A stretch of DNA of 64,000 bases, taken from contig NZ_CALGWU010000056.1 of NCBI RefSeq assembly GCF_937936315.1, positions 123,038 to 187,037 on the forward strand, in the 5' to 3' direction. A model generated the notes under the pieces. The model saw only the letters and a list, made by a program, of their open reading frames with translations. It was not told the DNA's origin and ran no database searches. Shown here one piece after another: positions 28,315 to 36,635 of this stretch. The position numbers and the translations under genes are program-made. The stretch is from an uncultured Capnocytophaga sp. GTDB lineage: Bacteria; Bacteroidota; Bacteroidia; Flavobacteriales; Flavobacteriaceae. The first letter of the stretch is position 1; each line of letters starts with the position of its first letter.

Positions 28315-30600
28315 ATGAAGAAATTAATCTGTGCTGCTACTATCTTATTTGCTGTAGTAGCTTGTAATAATTCGTCAAAAACCGACGATAACACCCCCGT
28401 GAAATGGGAGTCGTTCAGTGGTGATAAAAACATCGAACGCAAAGTAGATTCTTTGTTGGCACTGATGACCTTAGAAGAAAAAATCGGACAACTCACTCAG
28501 TTTGCTGCCGATTGGGATGTTACAGGTCCCGTAATGTCCGATGACTTTCAGCCATATCTCGAGAAAGGTCTCGTGGGTAGTGTGTTCAACGCTGTTACCG
28601 TACCTGGGGTGCGCAAAATGCAGGATATTGCTGTCAAAAAAACTCGTTTAGGCATTCCTATTCTCTTTGGTTACGATGTGATTCACGGTTATAAAACCAT
28701 TTTCCCTATGTCGCTTGCCGAAGCCTGCTCTTGGGATTTAGACCTAATGCGCCAAACCGCTGCCATTGCTGCCGAAGAAGCTGCTGCCGATGGTATCAAA
28801 TGGACGTTCGCTCCTATGGTAGATATTGCTCGCGATCCGCGCTGGGGGCGTGTGATGGAAGGCGCTGGCGAAGACCCTTTCTTGGGAAGTGAAATTGCTA
28901 AAGCTCGCGTACAAGGATTTCAAGGAGGTACCGACTGGCGTTCGCTCAATAAAACCAATACTATTTTGGCGTGCGTAAAACACTTTGCTGCCTATGGTGC
29001 TGCCGAGTCAGGTCGCGACTACAACACCGCCGAGCTCTCCCAACACACTCTGTGGAATGTCTATCTCCCTCCTTATAAAGCAGCAATCGATGCAGGAGTG
29101 GGCACCGTAATGGCTTCCTTCAACGAGGTGAATGGTATCCCTGCAACTGCCAATCGCTACCTAATGACCGATATCCTCCGCAAGCAATGGGGCTTCAAAG
29201 GCTTTGTAGTAACCGATTATACTGGTATCAACGAACTCATTCCTCACGGTATTGCTGCCGACAATAAGCACGCTGCCGAATTGGCTATCAATGCAGGTAT
29301 TGATATGGATATGACAGGTTCTAATTTTATCAAGCATCTCAAAAAATCAGTTGAAGAGGGCAAAGTAAAAGAAGAAGCTATCAACACCGCTGTACGCCGT
29401 ATCTTGGAAATGAAATTCGTATTGGGCTTGTTTGACGACCCTTATAAGTTCCTCGATGAGAACCGCGCCAAAGCAACCCTTATGAAACCAGAGTTCTTGC
29501 AAGTGGCACGCACTGCGGTTACTAAATCAGTGGTATTGCTCAAGAACAATGCTGAGGTGTTGCCTATCACTCCCGATATGGTGAAAAAAGTAGCTCTCAT
29601 AGGACCTATGGTAAAAGATTCTATCAACCAAAATGGCGAATGGCAAGGTCGTGGCGACCGTGAACTTAGCGCTTCTCTTTTCAAAGGATTGCAAGAAGTG
29701 TATAAAGATAGTAAGGTGCAGTTCAGCTATGCCAAAGGTTGTACGCTTACCGCTACAACTGCTGCCGATATTGCCAAAGCAGTAGCCACAGCACGCGCTG
29801 CCGATGTAGCAGTGGTAGCCTTAGGTGAAGATTATAACTGGTCTGGTGAATCTGCTTGCCTCACCGATATACGTTTGCGTGCGCCTCAACGCGAATTGTT
29901 ACGTGCGCTCAAGCAAGCAGGAAAACCTATAGTATTATTAGTGTATAGCGGTCGTCCGCTCGATCTCAGTGAAGAGAGTGAATTAGCCGATGCTATTTTG
30001 CAAGTGTGGTTCCCTGGTACCCAGTCAGGTTATGGCATCGCCGATGTATTAGCTGGTAAGTATAACCCTTCAGGGCGTTTGGTGATGAGTTTCCCTCGCA
30101 ATGTAGGTCAAGTGCCGGTCTATTACAACCAAAAAGCCACTGGTCGTCCCGTAGATCCTAATAACCCAATGGGTGATTATCGTTCTAAATATGAAGATGC
30201 ACCTATCACACCGCTTTATCCATTTGGTTACGGATTGAGTTATACCACCTTTAATATTAGTAATGTACAGCTCAGCAGTGCCACCCTCAGCAAAGGAGGC
30301 AAACTCACTGTTACAGCACAAGTAGCCAATACCGGCAAGCGCGATGGTGAAATAGTCGTACAATTGTATATTCGTGATTTGGTAGGTAGTGTAACCCGTC
30401 CAGTCAAAGAGCTCAAAGGTTTCCAAAAAGTCGCACTCAAAGCCGGCGAAAGCAAGCAAGTACAGTTTGAAATTACTGAAGACCTCTTAGCCTTCTACAA
30501 CGCCGATTTGAAAAAAGTAACCGAACCCGGCGCTTTCAAACTTTGGGTAGCTCAACACTCCGCCGACAACAGCAACGAAAAAGATTTCGAACTAAAATAG
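28315..30600 (+). CDS. bglX: Glycoside hydrolase family 3 beta-glucosidase (BglX-like)
   Basis: An exported exo-beta-glucosidase of about 761 residues. The ATG at 28315 gives a lipoprotein signal (AATILFAVVAC); an upstream in-frame start at 28273 would block it. The GH3 N-terminal barrel begins at VDSLLALMTLEEKIGQLTQF and contains the nucleophile Asp in GFVVTDYTGINEL; KHFAAYGAAESGRDYN and GRVMEGAGEDPFLGS are conserved GH3 blocks. The alpha/beta sandwich (AVVALGEDYNWSGESA) and C-terminal fibronectin-III-like domain (RDGEIVVQLYIRDLVGSVTRP) complete the BglX architecture. It is monocistronic between strong terminators. The substrate is probably beta-linked gluco-oligosaccharides; the GH16 genes at 47-49 kb would supply such products. 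Confidence 0.93.
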   Translation: MKKLICAATILFAVVACNNSSKTDDNTPVKWESFSGDKNIERKVDSLLALMTLEEKIGQLTQFAADWDVTGPVMSDDFQPYLEKGLVGSVFNAVTVPGVRKMQDIAVKKTRLGIPILFGYDVIHGYKTIFPMSLAEACSWDLDLMRQTAAIAAEEAAADGIKWTFAPMVDIARDPRWGRVMEGAGEDPFLGSEIAKARVQGFQGGTDWRSLNKTNTILACVKHFAAYGAAESGRDYNTAELSQHTLWNVYLPPYKAAIDAGVGTVMASFNEVNGIPATANRYLMTDILRKQWGFKGFVVTDYTGINELIPHGIAADNKHAAELAINAGIDMDMTGSNFIKHLKKSVEEGKVKEEAINTAVRRILEMKFVLGLFDDPYKFLDENRAKATLMKPEFLQVARTAVTKSVVLLKNNAEVLPITPDMVKKVALIGPMVKDSINQNGEWQGRGDRELSASLFKGLQEVYKDSKVQFSYAKGCTLTATTAADIAKAVATARAADVAVVALGEDYNWSGESACLTDIRLRAPQRELLRALKQAGKPIVLLVYSGRPLDLSEESELADAILQVWFPGTQSGYGIADVLAGKYNPSGRLVMSFPRNVGQVPVYYNQKATGRPVDPNNPMGDYRSKYEDAPITPLYPFGYGLSYTTFNISNVQLSSATLSKGGKLTVTAQVANTGKRDGEIVVQLYIRDLVGSVTRPVKELKGFQKVALKAGESKQVQFEITEDLLAFYNADLKKVTEPGAFKLWVAQHSADNSNEKDFELK

Positions 30601-30621
30601 ATTTTTTCTTTCATTATTGCT

Positions 30622-30676
30622 AAACTTTGCCAAAGGTTTTAATAGCTTCACAGCTACACCTTTGGCAAAGTTTTTT
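30622..30676 (+). terminator. Terminator after the GH3 gene
   Basis: A 16-bp perfect stem (30622-30637 with 30658-30673) with a 20-nt loop that contains a nested TAGCT/AGCTA pair, then a T-run. It belongs to the same ACTTTGCCAAAG hairpin family as 27755-27801. Confidence 0.85.
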
Positions 30677-30771
30677 ATCTCTATTTTTAAACCCCTTTCC
30701 AAGAACCCCGAGAACTTCTGAGTCTCTCTGAGAACTCCCACCACCCACAAATCGCCTGTGCAGCTCGCACC

Positions 30772-30852
30772 TCCCACCGCTCCCATAATTCCCACCCCTC
30801 CCACTATTCCCACCACTCCTACACCTCCCATAGTTCCCACCGTTCCCACCAC
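30772..30852. repeat. 9-bp minisatellite, nine copies
   Basis: The unit TCCCAYYNN starts at 30772, 30781, 30790, 30799, 30808, 30817, 30826, 30835 and 30844, an exact 9-bp period with a pyrimidine-rich plus strand. It occupies the 300-bp gap between the GH3 terminator and the tRNA-tuf promoter. Read as protein it would give Pro-Thr-x or Gly-Gly-x tripeptides, but no start, stop or codon signal supports a gene. Confidence 0.8.
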
Positions 30853-30929
30853 CTTCATTAAAACCCATTTGATTTTCAACACTTTAAAAAATATTTTATC
30901 AAAAATCATAAAAAAAACTCTCAAAAATT

Positions 30930-30959
30930 TTGGAGGTTTCAAAATTTGTTATACTTTTG
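30930..30959 (+). promoter_or_regulatory. Promoter of the tRNA-tuf operon
   Basis: TTG (30930-30932), 19-bp spacer and TACTTTTG (30952-30959), 20 bp before the first tRNA. Confidence 0.75.
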
Positions 30960-30978
30960 CGCTCTGTAAGACTAAAAC

Positions 30979-31052
30979 GCCGGCATAGCTCAGTTGGCCA
31001 GAGCACGTGATTTGTAATCTCGGGGTCGTGGGTTCGAATCCCTCTGCCGGCT
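30979..31052 (+). tRNA. tRNA-Thr (anticodon TGT)
   Basis: A 74-nt cloverleaf: acceptor GCCGGCA paired with TGCCGGC, discriminator T, anticodon loop TTTGTAA. The 3' CCA is not encoded. Both the anticodon stem (CGTGA/TCTCG) and the T stem (GTGGG/CCCTC) carry one T-T mismatch. Confidence 0.95.
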
Positions 31053-31089
31053 CAAAATAAGTACATATTTTAATAGTTTAAAATTTCTC

Positions 31090-31171
31090 GGGGAGATACT
31101 CAAGCGGCCAACGAGGGCAGACTGTAAATCTGCTGGTTTTACCTTCACAGGTTCGAATCCTGTTCTCCCCA
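31090..31171 (+). tRNA. tRNA-Tyr (anticodon GTA)
   Basis: An 82-nt class II tRNA: acceptor GGGGAGA/TCTCCCC, anticodon loop CTGTAAA, long variable arm, discriminator A, no encoded CCA. Confidence 0.95.
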
Positions 31172-31193
31172 CTGTCATATTTTTATTTTTTTT

Positions 31194-31266
31194 GCGGGAG
31201 TAGCTCAGTTGGTAGAGCGTCAGCCTTCCAAGCTGAATGTCGCGAGTTCGAACCTCGTCTCCCGCT
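31194..31266 (+). tRNA. tRNA-Gly (anticodon TCC)
   Basis: A 73-nt cloverleaf: acceptor GCGGGAG/CTCCCGC, anticodon loop CTTCCAA, discriminator T. Confidence 0.95.
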
Positions 31267-31278
31267 CTTTTCGTGTAT

Positions 31279-31350
<72 letters not shown>

Positions 31351-31416
31351 CATATTATCTTTTGTACACACATCAAACACTCATTTATATAACTAAGATT
31401 TAAAATTTATTTAAAA

Positions 31417-32604
31417 ATGGCAAAAGAAACATTTGATCGTTCCAAACCCCACTTGAATATTGGTACAATTGGACACGTAGACCACGGTAAAACTACTTTG
31501 ACAGCCGCTATTACTAAAGTATTAGCTGACGCTGGTCTTTCAGAAGCTCGTAGCTTCGATTCTATCGACAACGCTCCAGAAGAAAAAGAACGTGGTATTA
31601 CTATCAATACCTCTCACGTAGAATATCAAACAGCTACACGTCACTACGCACACGTTGACTGTCCTGGTCACGCCGACTACGTAAAAAATATGATTACTGG
31701 TGCTGCCCAAATGGACGGCGCTATCCTCGTAGTTGCTGCTACCGATGGTCCTATGCCTCAAACTCGTGAGCACATCCTTTTGGGTCGCCAAGTAGGTATC
31801 CCTCGTATCGTTGTGTTTATGAACAAAGTTGATATGGTGGATGACCCTGAATTGTTAGAACTTGTAGAACTCGAAATGCGCGAACTTTTGAGCTCTTATC
31901 AATACGATGGTGATAACACTCCTATCGTTCAAGGTTCTGCTCTTGGTGCTCTTAACGGTGAGAAAAAATGGGTTGACACTGTACTCGCCCTTATGGACGC
32001 TGTTGATAACTATATCGAACTTCCTACTCGTGACATCGATAAACCTTTCTTGATGCCTATCGAAGACGTGTTCACTATCACTGGTCGTGGTACTGTGGCT
32101 ACAGGTCGTATCGAAACAGGTGTTGCTAAAACAGGTGAAGCTGTTGAAATCATCGGTATGGGTGCTGAAAAATTAACCTCTACTATTACTGGGGTTGAAA
32201 TGTTCCGCAAAATCCTCGACCGTGGTGAAGCTGGTGACAACGTAGGTTTGTTGCTCCGTGGTATCGACAAAAAAGATATCAAACGTGGTATGGTAATCTG
32301 CAAACCAGGTTCTGTAACTCCACACGCTAAATTCAAAGCTGAGGTGTATATCCTTTCTAAAGAAGAAGGTGGTCGTCACACTCCATTCCACAATAACTAT
32401 CGTCCTCAATTCTACGTACGTACTACCGACGTAACCGGTACTATCCACTTGCAACCAGGTGTTGATATGGTTATGCCAGGTGATAACGTAACTATCGAAG
32501 TAGAATTGTTGCAACCTATCGCTCTTAACGTAGGTCTCCGTTTCGCTATCCGCGAAGGTGGTCGTACAGTAGGTGCTGGTCAAGTAACTGAAATTCTTGA
32601 CTAA
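31417..32604 (+). CDS. tuf: Translation elongation factor Tu
   Basis: EF-Tu brings aminoacyl-tRNA to the ribosome in a GTP-dependent way. The 395-residue length is standard. The G-domain motifs are intact: G1 GHVDHGKT (residues ~19-26), RGIT in switch I, DCPGH (residues ~81-85) and NKVD (residues ~136-139), followed by domains II and III (GRGTVATGRIETG; VGLRFAIREGGRTVGAGQV). It sits in the conserved tRNA-Thr-Tyr-Gly-Thr-tuf-tRNA-Trp array, so tRNA and mRNA are probably cotranscribed from the promoter at 30930. Codon usage is visibly stronger-biased than in its neighbours, as expected for a highly expressed gene. Confidence 0.99.
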   Translation: MAKETFDRSKPHLNIGTIGHVDHGKTTLTAAITKVLADAGLSEARSFDSIDNAPEEKERGITINTSHVEYQTATRHYAHVDCPGHADYVKNMITGAAQMDGAILVVAATDGPMPQTREHILLGRQVGIPRIVVFMNKVDMVDDPELLELVELEMRELLSSYQYDGDNTPIVQGSALGALNGEKKWVDTVLALMDAVDNYIELPTRDIDKPFLMPIEDVFTITGRGTVATGRIETGVAKTGEAVEIIGMGAEKLTSTITGVEMFRKILDRGEAGDNVGLLLRGIDKKDIKRGMVICKPGSVTPHAKFKAEVYILSKEEGGRHTPFHNNYRPQFYVRTTDVTGTIHLQPGVDMVMPGDNVTIEVELLQPIALNVGLRFAIREGGRTVGAGQVTEILD

Positions 32605-32636
32605 TTTCTAACTTAGAATTAAGTTAATAATCATAC

Positions 32637-32674
32637 AAAAAAGTTTTGGGTTCTAAAAAGCTCAAAACTTTTTT
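32637..32674 (+). terminator. Terminator after tuf
   Basis: A 12-bp perfect stem (AAAAAAGTTTTG at 32637-32648 with 32663-32674) plus a G-T and G-C extension, ending in a T-run five bases before tRNA-Trp. It may cause partial termination between tuf and the tRNA. Confidence 0.7.
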
Positions 32675-32679
32675 AAAAT

Positions 32680-32750
32680 ACGGGTGTAGTTCAAGGGTAG
32701 AATAGCGGTCTCCAAAACCGTTGATGGGGGTTCGAATCCCTCCACCCGTG
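32680..32750 (+). tRNA. tRNA-Trp (anticodon CCA)
   Basis: A 71-nt cloverleaf: acceptor ACGGGTG/CACCCGT, anticodon loop CTCCAAA, discriminator G, no encoded 3' CCA. Confidence 0.95.
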
Positions 32751-32752
32751 CA

Positions 32753-32797
32753 AAAAAAAACTTTATTTAGGCTTCAACCTAAGTAAAGTTTTTTTCT
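32753..32797 (+). terminator. Terminator after tRNA-Trp
   Basis: AACTTTATTTAGG pairs with CCTAAGTAAAGTT (one G-T pair) around a short loop and is followed by a run of T. It closes the tRNA-tuf-tRNA operon here, where secE would normally follow. Confidence 0.75.
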
Positions 32798-32827
32798 TTT
32801 TATGGATTGCACATCTCGCCACAACCT

Positions 32828-32857
32828 TTGTTTTATTTTCTAAATGTTGTATCTTTG
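32828..32857 (+). promoter_or_regulatory. Promoter of the unknown secreted protein gene
   Basis: TTG (32828-32830), 19-bp spacer and TATCTTTG (32850-32857). The ATG at 32863 is only five bases after the -7 box, so the leader is extremely short or absent. Confidence 0.6.
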
Positions 32858-32862
32858 CCGTT

Positions 32863-34320
32863 ATGAAAACAATAGTTGCATTTCTATATTTCTTATTTGT
32901 TTTTGCACTCAATGCTCAAACTATTTATCCTCTAAAAGAGGCTACTCATCTGCTTTTGGAAGATGATTTTATCACTCCTATAAAACAAGTAGATAGTCTT
33001 TATAAAGGTGTGGCGATCAAAATGATGCGCACTCACTCATTTGTAGATGATATTGTTTATACAAAAGAACTCATAACAGGGCGAAAATCACATTTGTACG
33101 CTGCTTCTCAATTGCGTCAGCTCTCCAAAGACGACTTTCTTTATACTTTTTTAAATCGGGAGTATCTCATTGAAAAATTTGCAGATAATATTTATGATCA
33201 AGCTATAGCTACAATTCAGATGATTACACCTACCCTTATCTTGCATAGAATCTATGCAAATGATGAGTTCTACAATGAGAGTACACAACAACGTGAAAAA
33301 GGTTGGCATCTCAAAAAACAAACTTATTACCCAATGATCTACCTTGCTTTGAGTAACGGAACTATTGTAATGCAAGATCTCAGCAATGACAATTATATCA
33401 TTCCTCTCCCCGAAGGCTTCCAAATCAATTTCGGACATAAGTTCGGCTATAAATATTTAGAACGTTGTTTAGAGCCATTTAATCCTTCAGCCTATTCAGT
33501 AATACCCACACAACAAAATATTAGGTTAGACTCTCAAAACATAACCTCCCTGCTGATGCCCAATGGCAAATATCAGATAAGAGATGCAGCTGGAAATAGC
33601 GTTTTTAACGAGTTGTTTGATAGTGTGTCTATTTCAGAATATTTTGTTGCAGTACAATTGGGGAATAGCTACAAAATCTACAATTCTCAATTCAATTTGA
33701 TTGATCAAGCCGATAGTTATGCAATAGATAGTGAGAAAACTGTAAAATTGCTCAAAGGCAATGAGGTAATCAGTAAAAATACCTTGGGTGAGGTAGTGCC
33801 CGATGAATATACGAGTCCGTTTAAAATAATGGGGAGTCATCATTCTTCTGAAGTTCTTACAATAAAAGAAATGCGAGCAAATCGCTATAAAATAAAGAGG
33901 ATTATTACAAATTGGCATTTTTGTGTGGGAAGAAACCGCTGGAAAGAAAGTTATGAAACCACTACTAATAATCCTTATAGAATCCCAAATACAAAGAGAG
34001 AAGCCGATTATTTTGTCATTGAAAAAGACGGTAAATATGGGGTGGGATTCTTTTGTTTTGAAAATAAAGAAGCGTTTATCGTTCCTTCTACTCCTGTAGA
34101 TTTTGATAAGGTAGATTTACAAGAGGATACCACCAATGCTATCAGGCTCTATAAAAACGGACAAATATATTTGTTTGATAAGTATAACAAAACCTCATTC
34201 TTGTCAGAGCCCTTTGAACAAATATTAGAACAGCGCGGCAGTTTTGTGCGTTATCAGCGGGGCAATGGCAAGCAAGGATGGTACAATCTAAAAACCACTA
34301 AATGTTTTGATAATAAATAA
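32863..34320 (+). CDS. Exported protein of unknown function
   Basis: A 485-residue protein with a signal peptide (MKTIVAFLYFLFVFALNAQ). I do not recognise the N-terminal half. The second half has short beta-rich repeats resembling WG repeats, for example FVIEKDGKYGVGFF, ALRLYKNG-type strands and VRYQRGNGKQGWYNL at the C-terminus. Such repeats usually form propeller-like, extracytoplasmic binding domains. It has its own promoter and stands alone where secE-nusG would be expected after tRNA-Trp. The role is unknown. Confidence 0.7.
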   Translation: MKTIVAFLYFLFVFALNAQTIYPLKEATHLLLEDDFITPIKQVDSLYKGVAIKMMRTHSFVDDIVYTKELITGRKSHLYAASQLRQLSKDDFLYTFLNREYLIEKFADNIYDQAIATIQMITPTLILHRIYANDEFYNESTQQREKGWHLKKQTYYPMIYLALSNGTIVMQDLSNDNYIIPLPEGFQINFGHKFGYKYLERCLEPFNPSAYSVIPTQQNIRLDSQNITSLLMPNGKYQIRDAAGNSVFNELFDSVSISEYFVAVQLGNSYKIYNSQFNLIDQADSYAIDSEKTVKLLKGNEVISKNTLGEVVPDEYTSPFKIMGSHHSSEVLTIKEMRANRYKIKRIITNWHFCVGRNRWKESYETTTNNPYRIPNTKREADYFVIEKDGKYGVGFFCFENKEAFIVPSTPVDFDKVDLQEDTTNAIRLYKNGQIYLFDKYNKTSFLSEPFEQILEQRGSFVRYQRGNGKQGWYNLKTTKCFDNK

Positions 34321-34396
34321 AAAAGTTATATCTTTGCCTTTCAAATAAGAGTCACCATAGTCTATTAAAATCGGTTTCTAAATTTTGAGCCGCTAC

Positions 34397-34467
34397 ACTT
34401 TGTCAAAGTCCAAAAACTTTTGCCAAAGTTGATAACCTTGATAATCAATCACTTTTAGAGTATGTTA
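34397..34467 (+). repeat. Dispersed repeat element, copy 2 (hairpins plus 30-bp repeat)
   Basis: Two near-palindromes (ACTTTGTCAAAGT at 34397-34409 and ACTTTTGCCAAAGT at 34416-34429) precede a 30-bp segment at 34438-34467 identical to 27811-27840. It fills much of the 320-bp gap before the Mrp gene. The remainder contains a small CCAGC/GCTGG hairpin and AT-rich sequence. Confidence 0.8.
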
Positions 34468-34640
34468 TGTAGGAAAGCCAGCGATAGCTGGGTATGTGCT
34501 GCAAACGCCCTCTTGCAAACCTCTCTAAAAATAAGCTATTTATTTGTAATTTAATTTATTTGACTATAAAGCAGAATTAAAAAAATAAAAATAAGAGCGT
34601 TATAAATTCTTACCTCTTATCTCTTAACTAAAAATAACAA

Positions 34641-35762
34641 ATGAACATTCAAAAAAAAGATGTATTAGAAGCGCTTCGCAAAATTACCGCTCCTGGTGAA
34701 GGAAAAAATATGGTCGATAGCGGCGCTGTCCAAAATATAGTAGTATTTGGCGACGAAGTAGTAGTAGATGTAGTTATCAACAATCCCAGTTTGCAAGCCA
34801 AAAAACGCACCGAAGTCGAAATAATGAAAGCCATTCACGGCGAAGTTCACGAAAAAGCCAAAGTAGTGGTAAATGTGAAAGTCATCGCCCCCGAAGTGCC
34901 TGAAATCAAAGGAAAACCCATTCCTGGTATCCAAAATGTTATCGCTGTTGCCTCTGGTAAAGGTGGGGTAGGGAAGAGCACTGTAACTGCCAACTTGGCT
35001 GCCGCTCTCGCCAAAATGGGCTTCAAAGTAGGTGTCCTTGATGCCGATGTCTATGGACCCTCTATCCCCATAATGTTCGATGTAGCAGGTAACCGACCTC
35101 AATCGGTGGCTATCAATGGTAAATCGTTCATCCAGCCTATCGAAAACTACGGCGTGAAAATCCTCTCTATCGGATTCTTTACCAATGCCAATCAAGCAGT
35201 AATATGGCGTGGACCTATGGCTTCTAAAGCACTTAACCAACTCATTTTTGAATCCTACTGGGGAGAACTTGATTTCCTCCTTATCGACCTTCCTCCAGGA
35301 ACGGGCGATATTCACTTGAGTATTATGCAAGCATTGCCTATTACGGGAGCAGTAGTAGTGAGCACCCCTCAAAAAATAGCTCTCGCCGATGCCCGCCGTG
35401 GAGTAGCCATGTTCGAACAAGAAAATATCAACGTGCCTGTGTTGGGGATTGTAGAAAATATGGCTTATTTTACCCCAGAGGAATTGCCTAACAACAAGTA
35501 TTACATCTTTGGAAAAGAAGGTGCTAAAAACCTCGCTGCTGATTTGAACGTACCTTTCTTAGGCGAAATTCCTTTAGTACAAGGCATACGCGAAGCAGGT
35601 GACGAAGGTCGCCCCACAGTGCTACAAGACGGCACTCCTCAAGCAAACGCCTTCCGTACCTTAGCTCAAGAGGTCGTGAAAAGTGTCGTAGAACGCAACG
35701 AAACACTACCTCCCTCCGAAGCAATCCGAATCACCACTACCGCTGGTTGTAGTAGTAATTAA
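34641..35762 (+). CDS. apbC: Mrp/NBP35-family iron-sulfur carrier ATPase
   Basis: Mrp/ApbC proteins carry and transfer Fe-S clusters in the cytoplasm. The 373-residue chain has an N-terminal DUF59/MIP18 domain (residues 1-90, KKDVLEALRKITAPGEGKN) and the deviant Walker A of the MinD/Mrp class, ASGKGGVGKSTVTANLA (about residues 105-121); VLDADVYGPS and LIDLPPGTGD are also typical. The cluster-binding Cys pair usual near the C-terminus is not seen; the only late Cys is in TTAGCSSN at the very end. It is followed by a NifU-type gene, so the two probably form an Fe-S assembly unit. Confidence 0.9.
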   Translation: MNIQKKDVLEALRKITAPGEGKNMVDSGAVQNIVVFGDEVVVDVVINNPSLQAKKRTEVEIMKAIHGEVHEKAKVVVNVKVIAPEVPEIKGKPIPGIQNVIAVASGKGGVGKSTVTANLAAALAKMGFKVGVLDADVYGPSIPIMFDVAGNRPQSVAINGKSFIQPIENYGVKILSIGFFTNANQAVIWRGPMASKALNQLIFESYWGELDFLLIDLPPGTGDIHLSIMQALPITGAVVVSTPQKIALADARRGVAMFEQENINVPVLGIVENMAYFTPEELPNNKYYIFGKEGAKNLAADLNVPFLGEIPLVQGIREAGDEGRPTVLQDGTPQANAFRTLAQEVVKSVVERNETLPPSEAIRITTTAGCSSN

Positions 35763-35812
35763 CAATAAAAACAACAATTAATAATTAAACAGACAACAAT
35801 CAGCAACAACAT

Positions 35813-35868
35813 ACCTGTTACCTATTACCTGTTACCTGTTACCTGTTATCTGTTATCTGTTACCTAAT
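35813..35868. repeat. Heptanucleotide tandem array, eight units, before nifU-like gene
   Basis: Eight contiguous 7-bp units (ACCTGTT with variants ACCTATT, ATCTGTT and ACCTAAT) end four bases before the ATG at 35873. They occupy the position of the ribosome-binding region and leader of the nifU-like gene. Confidence 0.85.
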
Positions 35869-35872
35869 AAAA

Positions 35873-36106
35873 ATGGAAGAACTTAGAAATGAAGTTATCA
35901 AAGCCTTAGATAAAATACGCCCCTATTTGCAAAATGATGGCGGCGATATTACTTTGGTTGATATCGAAGATGGAAAAATCGTCAAAGTGCGTTTAGAAGG
36001 CACTTGCACCAACTGCTCTGTCAATCAACTTACGCTTAGAAGCGGAGTAGAAATGACTATCAAAGAGTATGTGCCTCAAATAGAAAAAGTAATCAGTGTA
36101 GAATAA
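35873..36106 (+). CDS. NifU C-terminal-domain Fe-S scaffold protein
   Basis: A 77-residue NifU-type domain that holds a labile [Fe-S] cluster for delivery to target proteins. The conserved core is present: LQNDGGDITLV (residues ~19-29) and the CxxC pair Cys45/Cys48 in GTCTNCSVNQLTLRSGVE. Length matches stand-alone NifU-C/NfuA-type proteins. It lies 110 bp downstream of the Mrp gene, with the heptad array in between, and 13 bp upstream of a small membrane-protein gene. Confidence 0.92.
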   Translation: MEELRNEVIKALDKIRPYLQNDGGDITLVDIEDGKIVKVRLEGTCTNCSVNQLTLRSGVEMTIKEYVPQIEKVISVE

Positions 36107-36119
36107 TGAATTAGCGACA

Positions 36120-36623
36120 ATGGCAGCGAATAAAGAATCAAGAAAAGAATATTGGAAACGCAAGTGGCTGAGCAAATACCGCTTGATAGTAATGGACGAT
36201 AGTACCTACGAGGAAAAAACTTCCTTCCGCTTGAGCCGTCTCAATATCTTTGTATTTGGTTCTCTCTTTGCTTTTGTGCTCATCGCTCTCACTACAGTAC
36301 TGATTATCTATTCCCCTCTGCGCCAGTACATTTTAGGCTATACTGCCGTCGAAAATAAACGCGAAACTCTCAGTCTGCTCTTCAAAGTAGATTCCTTAGA
36401 GCAAAAAATCCAAGATAACGACAAGTATTTGGCGTCTATCAAAAAAGTACTCGTCGGTGACCTGAAGCCTCAACGCGATAAGGACACCGCCAGTTTCAAC
36501 ATCTCCGATCCTAAATACGACCCTAAAGCCTATAGGGTTACCCCTAATAGACAAGATTCTATCCTTCGTCAAGAGGTAGAAGCCGATGAGCGAGGAGAGG
36601 AAGTAGAAACTACAACCCCTTAA
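36120..36623 (+). CDS. Single-pass membrane protein, resembles N-terminus of M23 peptidases
   Basis: A 167-residue protein: basic N-terminus (RKEYWKRKWLSKYRLIVMDD), one transmembrane helix (FVFGSLFAFVLIALTTVLIIY, residues ~41-61), a short coiled coil (ETLSLLFKVDSLEQKIQDND) and an acidic, probably unstructured tail. This layout matches, as I recall, the N-terminal part of flavobacterial membrane-anchored M23 peptidases, but the LytM catalytic domain is absent and pdxJ begins 12 bp later. It may be a shortened form or a distinct divisome-like helper. The family link is from memory and uncertain. Confidence 0.65.
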   Translation: MAANKESRKEYWKRKWLSKYRLIVMDDSTYEEKTSFRLSRLNIFVFGSLFAFVLIALTTVLIIYSPLRQYILGYTAVENKRETLSLLFKVDSLEQKIQDNDKYLASIKKVLVGDLKPQRDKDTASFNISDPKYDPKAYRVTPNRQDSILRQEVEADERGEEVETTTP

Positions 36624-36635
36624 AAAACAGAATTA

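Noticed and set aside
30758..30988. An open frame with a Pro-Thr-x tripeptide repeat over the 9-bp minisatellite
   Set aside because: It runs through the tRNA promoter into the first tRNA, has no plausible start context, and the repeat explains the lack of stops.
32173..32583. Antisense open frames (108-136 codons) opposite tuf
   Set aside because: They are typical shadows of a highly biased gene and have no independent support.
34665..35420. A long minus-strand open frame (about 251 codons) opposite the Mrp gene
   Set aside because: It is antisense to a clearly functional gene, has no family similarity and lacks a promoter; the openness comes from codon bias on the plus strand.
35813..35868. 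The eight-unit heptad array as a CRISPR array
   Set aside because: Units are only 7 bp and directly adjacent, with no spacers and no cas genes nearby.
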